Origin: Hydrangea macrophylla
Taxonomy: Eukaryota; Streptophyta; Magnoliopsida; Cornales; Hydrangeaceae
Direction of reading: 5' to 3'
DNA: 64,000 bases
Assembly: GCA_033977485.1 (NCBI GenBank)
Contig: CM066987.1
Location: forward strand, 85,183,588-85,247,587
The notes below the pieces were generated by a model. That model made no database searches. It was not told the DNA's origin and saw nothing but the letters and a program-made list of their open reading frames with translations. Of the stretch, positions 58,058 to 64,000 are shown piece by piece (the stretch's first letter is position 1; each line of letters starts with the position of its first letter). The position numbers were made by a program, and so were the translations under genes.

Positions 58058-61000
58058 TGTAGACACCCCAATTTTGACCTAACATCGAATTTAGGAGAGT
58101 GTCACCTCCAAGTCCGATGATGATAAGGACCGAAAGATTTGAAGTATTCCAAGCTCTTCAAAAAGTTCTCCGAACGCGATAAAATTTTCACAGAAAAAGA
58201 AGTACCAGGTATTTAGGAGACTTCAGGTATAAAACATCACTTTTGGAAAGGATCTTTGAAAATAAGTTTTTTTTTTGTAAGAAAAAGGAGAGAAGAAAAG
58301 ACCTAAAAAGAGGAAATTTAACAGAATCCGGCACACGGCAGTTTTTACGGCACTCAATGAGTGACGTACGGCACTCACAGACTGCCGGACCGGCACTCAT
58401 CAATTGCCGCCAACATTTTATGACTGTCGTTTGCTTATAAAGTCCGTATTTTGTGGTACAATACGTATATGTATGCAGATAAAACAAAAAACTGATAAAG
58501 TAAGGCTGACATAAACGCGACAATCAATAATTTTGGCGTGGCTCTCAGTAAGTGTCGCGCGACAGTTATGGAATGCCGCCGCGGCATTCACGAAGTGCCG
58601 TTCTGGCATTTACTGAGTGCCATAGAAAACTTCTTGACTGCCGTTAGCTCCAGCAGTCTGCTTTTTTCAGAAAGTACACATTGTACCACCAAATGCTGCA
58701 TATACAGCTCTTTTTTACTCTGAATTCACTGAAATTGCCTAGGTATTTTTGTCTATATAAGAAGAGGTATCTTCATTGAGAAAAATATGGGGAGGAAGAG
58801 ACCAAAAGAGAAAAAAAATATTGGGGGATTTTGAGAGGAATTTAGGAGCACTTTTGAAAGAAGAACATCTGGGTGGAAGAGAGAACATTGGGAGGAGAGT
58901 TTAAAGAAGAGCTTGGAAGATCTTCAAAATATAGAAGTTTGAGGATAGTTGGAGGTGATACTCTACTCTTGTTAGTTTTCTTTTATGGATTTAGAGCACT
59001 TACTCTCTTAGTTTCCTTGATTTTATTTCCTCTTTTGTTTATACTTTTCTCTTGAGATTCTTGGAGATCTTCAATATCTCTCTTGAAAGCTCTTGAGTTT
59101 GATCTTTTGAATCTCATGTAAGCTTATGCTTCACATGGGAGTCAAAGTTTGATCATTACTTCACTTTGTAAACAAATAGATGGATCCAAGTCCATATTCA
59201 TGACTTGGATTCTCTAACTTGGAATTTCATGGGGTCTTCTATATATCCTCTTGAAGTTCATGAGCTAGTTCTTTGATTTCTTCTTCTCATTTTCTTGTTT
59301 ATGTTTTTCTCTTGAGACTCTTGGGGATCTTCCACATCTCACTTGAATCTCATGAGTTTGATCTTTTAGTCTCATGTAAGCTTATGATTCACATGAGATT
59401 TAAAGTTGATCATCATTTTAGTAAGAACAAGTAGATGAATCCAAACCCCTACCATGGTTTAGGTCCTCTAAGCTTGAGTTTTCATGGAGTCTCCTTATAT
59501 TCCTTGAAAACTCATGAGTTTTAGTCATGTCTTGATTTCCAATGACCATCAAATGGTAGGAGAAGTGGTTTGGTTTAAACCCAACTTCATAGTTTAATGG
59601 TTGGGGTTAACAAATAAAAGTTGAACTTGACAAATGAAAACAGTGAGTTCACAAACTGTTTTTGATCAAAGATTTTTAGTTCAACATCGAACCGTTGGAA
59701 CTGAATGAAACCAACGGGAAAATGTCTATAACTCAAAGTTTTACTACTGTAATTTTTGTTTTAAAGAAATTTCATGTTTAAAGTGGTTTGGTCATGAGTT
59801 TTGTGAAGTAACAATAATCTGTCCAGAATTTTAGAACAGCAAATCCGTTTTAAAATTAATAGATTAGAACCTTAACAAAGTTTCTTTGACTTCAAATAAT
59901 TTTTTATATGAGGTTTAATGTGTTAGGAAGATACCCTAAAAAGAACAAAGATTTCTGATCATTTGCTATTTTAAAAAAATCAAATAATATCTCTGGACAG
60001 AGAGTTGTACATCTCTAAGTGATTTCTGGTTCTTGCCCTTTTTCCAGAGATCTAACCATTAAAACTTTGATTTTCTTTTTGATTTGGAAACTAGACTCAC
60101 AGAGGCATCTTGTGTCCAAAATTCACCGACATCAAACCATAGGAAGCATGCTTTTTCTTTTTTTAAAGTTCTGGTCTGCTCTTTGCAATTTTCAGAATTT
60201 TATGACACATTTGACCAACTTTGTAAATAATGGTCCAAATGATTCTCCTATGACTTAGGGCTTAAACCATGTCTTAGTAATGATTAATTAGACTTAAATA
60301 CAAAGGATAAATGATCCAAATCAATGAATAAATTCATAGTTAATAGCCTACTCTTGTTCATATTCATGAATTCATATACATTCATCCATACATGTTGATG
60401 CTTGTCATTAGGACTTGTTTTAGCTAGAGCATGTTACTTAAGATTCTATAATATATCTCGTTTAAAACATGTGGACTAACCCTTTGTTTTGTAGCACTAT
60501 TGAGGTACGATTTGTCAACCCCTCTCTAGTTTATTGCATTATTTGATTTTAATTGATTTTTTACTTCAAGCGCGACACCTTAGAATTAGGACTTGCTTTA
60601 CTTGTATATATGGATTAGAGACTCTATTCCTAGGTTTTATCTACTTACATACATTTGCACGTTTAATATTCACGGCTGGATCCCGGGTAAGTTCTCTAGT
60701 TCCCTATTTGCATATCATATTGCTTGCTACTTGAATTATGTGATTTTTGAATGATATTTTATCACTTGCAATCTTACACCCTTTAGACATGCTTTTGTAA
60801 TGTATACCTATACATATGTATTGGTTTAGGGCACATTTAAATTAATAAATAGATTAAAAGGATGTTAAGTAAAGGCCTATCGCGAGATAGGATGAGAAGG
60901 GGTGCTTTAGTCCGATGGGCTCCTTCCCTTCTCATTCCATAATCCCCGGACCTAGTTTAATCTTTGGTTTCGCAAAAGATCAGTTTCCTTTTGAAATGGT

Positions 61001-61118
61001 TTCTTAATTTTTCCTTTTAAAAATAAGGTGGCGACTCATTTGTTTTTTAAATTGATTTTGAGAAAGTATTTTAAAAGAAAAGTTGTGGATAAAAAGAAAG
61101 AAGATTGCGATATCCACA
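58058..61118 (+). mobile_element. Tat solo LTR (3061 bp), plus orientation
   Basis: Starts TGTAGACACCCCAATTTTGA, ends GCGATATCCACA, flanked by perfect CTAGG duplications (58053-58057 and 61119-61123). It is homologous along its length to the Tat-B LTRs but clearly diverged. It sits in Tat-C's internal repeats ('tctgggagaaat'), which continue on both sides. A solo LTR is what remains after recombination between the two LTRs of a full element. Confidence 0.93.
58328..58761 (+). promoter_or_regulatory. U3 hairpin clusters and TATA box of solo LTR
   Basis: GC-rich clusters at about 58328-58420 and 58535-58640 (for example GCCGCCGCGGC) with more mutations than in Tat-B, followed by CTATATAAG at 58753-58761. 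It repeats the cluster-then-TATA layout of the other Tat LTRs. Confidence 0.6.
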
Positions 61119-62048
61119 CTAGGTGATTTAGACAGAGCTTCTAGAAGAAATAGGTATTTTCGGGTGAGTTGCACAGAGTTTCTGGGATTCTGGGAGAAGT
61201 TTCTAGGAAAATCAGGGATTTCAAGGTTTCTGGGAGAAACATGGATTTCTGGAAAATCTAGGCGGATTGGATAAAGTTTCTGGGAGAAACTGGCATATAT
61301 GGGAGTTTCTGAGAGAAATAGGAATTTCAGAGTTTCTGGGTGAAACAAGGGTTTCTGGGTAACTTGGTCAGAGTTACTAAGGGAGGCAGTGATATCTGGA
61401 TAGTTCGGGCAGTGTTTTTGGGAGAAATAGGTATATTTGACAGGAGCATGTGACGATGGTGATCATACTATCTAGCAAGTTTTCATACTCCTATGTCTTA
61501 GGACCAACAAACAAGGTTTGCAGTGTAAATCTTTGTGAGCACAGAGCAGACATCCTTATCATGGTGCCTAGGCAGGTCAATTCAATGTGATCACATGTGA
61601 GTGATTGCCTTGGAAATCATAGGAAAGAGGTTCTGTTCTATACCACATAAGTATCTACATCGCGCAAGTAAAGCCCACCAGAGCATACAGCAGTTATATC
61701 ACATTGTCCTATCTGAATATCTGAAAAGATAAATCAACAGTCCTATGAAAGGTTCTACAGGAATCTATATGCAAAGGCTGGGTTTAGTTAAAGAGGGTCC
61801 GTTGACGAGAGTTCCAATATACAGTACGAAAGTTTTTCCTGTTTTTTGATATACCTTGGAAGGTACTGTATCAACAGTGACTTGTGCCCTGGCACAGCAA
61901 GACCTATACAATGTCAACGTCGCGTTTCAAACACAGTCGGAGGGAAAATGCAGGAGTGCAATGCGGTGAACCAAACACAGTAAAAAGATGATTTTAAGGA
62001 TGCTTCTTATGAGTCAAACCTTTGTATTTTTTATTTTTAAAATCAAAT
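61119..62048 (-). other. Tat-C leader
   Basis: Begins with irregular 'tttctgggagaaat' repeats (to about 61440) continuing those at 57940-58057, then sequence similar to the other Tat leaders (for example 'caaaggctgggttt' near 61771, compare 46717). No gene seen. Confidence 0.65.
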
Positions 62049-62065
62049 CCCGAGCAGAGTCACCA
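62049..62065 (-). other. Tat-C primer-binding site
   Basis: Plus strand CCCGAGCAGAGTCACCA: the acceptor and part of the T arm of the same tRNA as in Tat-A and Tat-B, but without the anticodon arm. Confidence 0.8.
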
Positions 62066-62068
62066 GAT

Positions 62069-64000
62069 TGTGAACACACGGCCTCCGGGAGCCCACCCCT
62101 CCCCCCCCCCCCCCCCCCCTCCCCGTTCTTTCCCAGGGTTTCAGAATTGATTTTCCTTTTGAAATTTTTTGAAGAAAAGAAAAGAAAGTCTATGAAAACG
62201 GATACAGAGTCTCCACTTGGTCTTTAAGGAACCAAGAAACCTGATTTTGACTCATCCAAGCGGATAAAAGGGCATTAGGCCTTCATAACCAAAGAACTTG
62301 GCTCGGGGTTTTGGTACGAGAGAGGAAGGAGCCTTTGTCACGACTAAAACACCCTCAACGCACCCTGCCTCTCGACGGGCCTCAATTAGCATCCAAATAA
62401 TCATCTTATACTATGTTTGGTTTGATAATTAATACTATGATAGTACATTACATCATACAAGAATCTTGAAATAGAACATCAAAAGATAAGATATCATTCA
62501 TAAGATCTAAGCCAAGTATCACACAATGCAAAGTGAAGGATCACACAAAATAAACTTAGGAAAAACGTCTAATCACATATCAAGTAATCAAGTTTTCCTA
62601 ATCTAAAGGGGACATGAATTGTTCTTGAAACAAATAATCATAGAAAACAAAATATGCTTAGCAAGCTAGGATTTATGCGTGTCGATTCTTGAGAAAAGAA
62701 GATCTCTCAATCCCCGAAACAGATGAGAAAGGAAGATTAGATTGGGGGGAGCATGAACGTGTGATCATGTTCATTCCTTATAATCTTCTTAGATTAGGAG
62801 TCACAAAAATCCCAAATTTTGCATTGATGCAATGTATGATCCTAGAATGTGCAAAGGTAGTGGTGTGCTTGTGTTCATGAATTTCTCTAAAGTGATTTGA
62901 GACCATGAAATATGTATGAATGTATGAAGAAAATCATTATAGGATGTGTACAAATGTAGTATGAACTACTTCCTAAGACATGGGCTAATTTGGATTGTAT
63001 GTGAACATCTAATCAAAGAATGAAAGTTAAAACATGCTTACTATGAATAGTGGACAGAACATTGAGCTGATTTTGTAAAAATAGAACAGTAAGGTTAGAA
63101 ATGTTTTTAATTCATGATTTTTTTATGGCAATCATCCTTATTGTGACTAAAACACATGTCAAAAAGCCAAATCAACATTGAAGTTACAGATTGAGAGAAA
63201 TCATATAAACAAGAGAGGTCATTCAAAAACAGAGTTCGCACTGTCAACTGAAATGTAAACAATATTAGAAAATAAAAACAAAACATTTAGTAGCCCATAT
63301 TAAACATAAAGTTCCCTAAGACACTGAAGTGTAAGTGAAAAATGAGTTGGGACCATCTCTTTGTAAAAGTTTTCTGAAAAATAAGTTAAAAGCCAACTAA
63401 GCTGCTGTGACAGAGAAAATAGAATGTCTGGAAGGAATGTTTGGATCAAAATGGAACACTTCCAAGTGTTTTTAAATCAAACCAAAACTCTTAGGTGTTC
63501 TCTAATGAGTTAAAAAGACTTTTCAAGTGGTCTTGTAATCATCCATTGAGTATTGAACTCAGAATGACATTTTAAAGTTGAAGAACTCACTGTTTTGAAG
63601 ATTTTGAGAAAACAAATGTTTTGTTTCTTGAAATCAAAATGAGGGATTTATGAGGGGTTTTGAAAAGGAGATTTTGAGAGTGCATTTCCAGAACGAAATG
63701 GAGATTATAACCACTTGGAATATCAATATCAAACTCACCTCAAGAACTTCCAAGATTGTTGGAGAGCATTGTTGGTTTTTTATCATAACTTCAAGAATAC
63801 ATAAGAATGTATTGAAGTTGGAATCAACATCTATCAAACGTGTTTTTGAGATCAAGAGCTACTATCCATAAGGATTCACTCACCTCAAACACCATATCAT
63901 CATCCAGATGAGGATGAACTAGTAAGTAATCAAAGAAAAATCAAAAAGAAATGAGGTAAGAAGAGATGAACATATATATTGAGATATTGGACTTATAGCT
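62069..64000 (-). mobile_element. Tat-C 5' LTR, runs off the window
   Basis: In element sense it ends CCGTGTGTTCACA at 62069, three bases from the PBS. Further in it shares the 'gagaggaaggagccttt' and 'aaaacaccctc' phrases of other Tat LTRs (62320-62355). A run of 19 C lies at 62101-62119. No coding frame; the U3 end is outside the window. Confidence 0.78.

Larger units (their letters stand above)
52695..62048 (-). mobile_element. Tat-C internal region, pol-less
   Basis: Between PPT (52680) and PBS (62049) are a 94-bp array, a spacer like Tat-A's, a scrap of gag (56830-56990), a hAT-like MITE and a solo LTR inserted in the opposite direction. No protease or pol remnant is visible. I infer a non-autonomous sibling of Tat-A. 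Confidence 0.72.

Noticed and set aside
1..64000. Ordinary host gene, organelle insert or rRNA
   Set aside because: No conserved host coding sequence, plastid or mitochondrial segment, or rRNA was recognised on either strand; unassigned stretches are AT-rich.

Overview
The window is nuclear DNA of a flowering plant with a repeat-rich genome. I see no ordinary host gene. Almost every base I can assign belongs to nested LTR retrotransposons, two MITE-like DNA elements and their debris. The plant assignment rests on the element types: Ty3/gypsy of the Tat lineage with very long LTRs and antisense genes, a Tekay-type chromovirus, Ty1/copia elements primed by initiator tRNA-Met, and a plant mobile domain (PMD) protein. 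I cannot name the species.

Layout. 1-839: part of a copia LTR (minus). 840-10940: 'Tat-A', a pol-less Tat element (minus): tandem arrays, spacer, gag remnant, a primer site with 50 nt of tRNA-like sequence, and a 3.8 kb LTR with a 52-bp-arm palindrome at its inner end. 10941-16512: a decayed copia element (plus) with its 3' LTR; its 5' LTR probably lies left of the window, beyond Tat-A. 16513-21267: a G37 tract, a second decayed copia (minus, 5' LTR at 19522-19974) and a Tat-like LTR (plus). 21268-22894: AT-rich DNA with a Harbinger-like MITE. 22895-52218: a decayed Tekay element (plus), interrupted 8 bp into its second LTR by 'Tat-B' (29150-49980, minus, 20.8 kb). 52238-64000: 'Tat-C', another pol-less Tat element (minus), carrying a hAT-like MITE (57365-57868) and a Tat solo LTR in the opposite direction (58058-61118, TSD CTAGG).

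Tat-B is the most interesting object. It is nearly intact: LTRs of about 2.95 kb differing by roughly 0.5 percent by eye, a perfect CACAC target duplication, PPT, extended PBS, a 1071-codon gag-pro frame with a G-patch-like segment, and an in-frame pol broken by one TGA. Pol has a degenerate native RNase H followed by a second RNase H. Between pol and the 3' LTR, on the opposite strand, lie a six-exon PMD gene (34230-36971) and a single-exon gene (37576-38667). Upstream of each is a GC-rich cluster of small hairpins that also sits upstream of the TATA box in the Tat LTRs. Near the 3' LTR is a roughly 17-copy, 60-bp array in which each monomer encodes two hairpins with the same five-base loop.

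Working together: Tat-B looks like the autonomous or recently autonomous member. Tat-A and Tat-C keep LTRs, primer sites and gag scraps but no pol, so they would depend on a Tat-B-like helper. All coordinates and boundaries were read by eye; copy identities are estimates.
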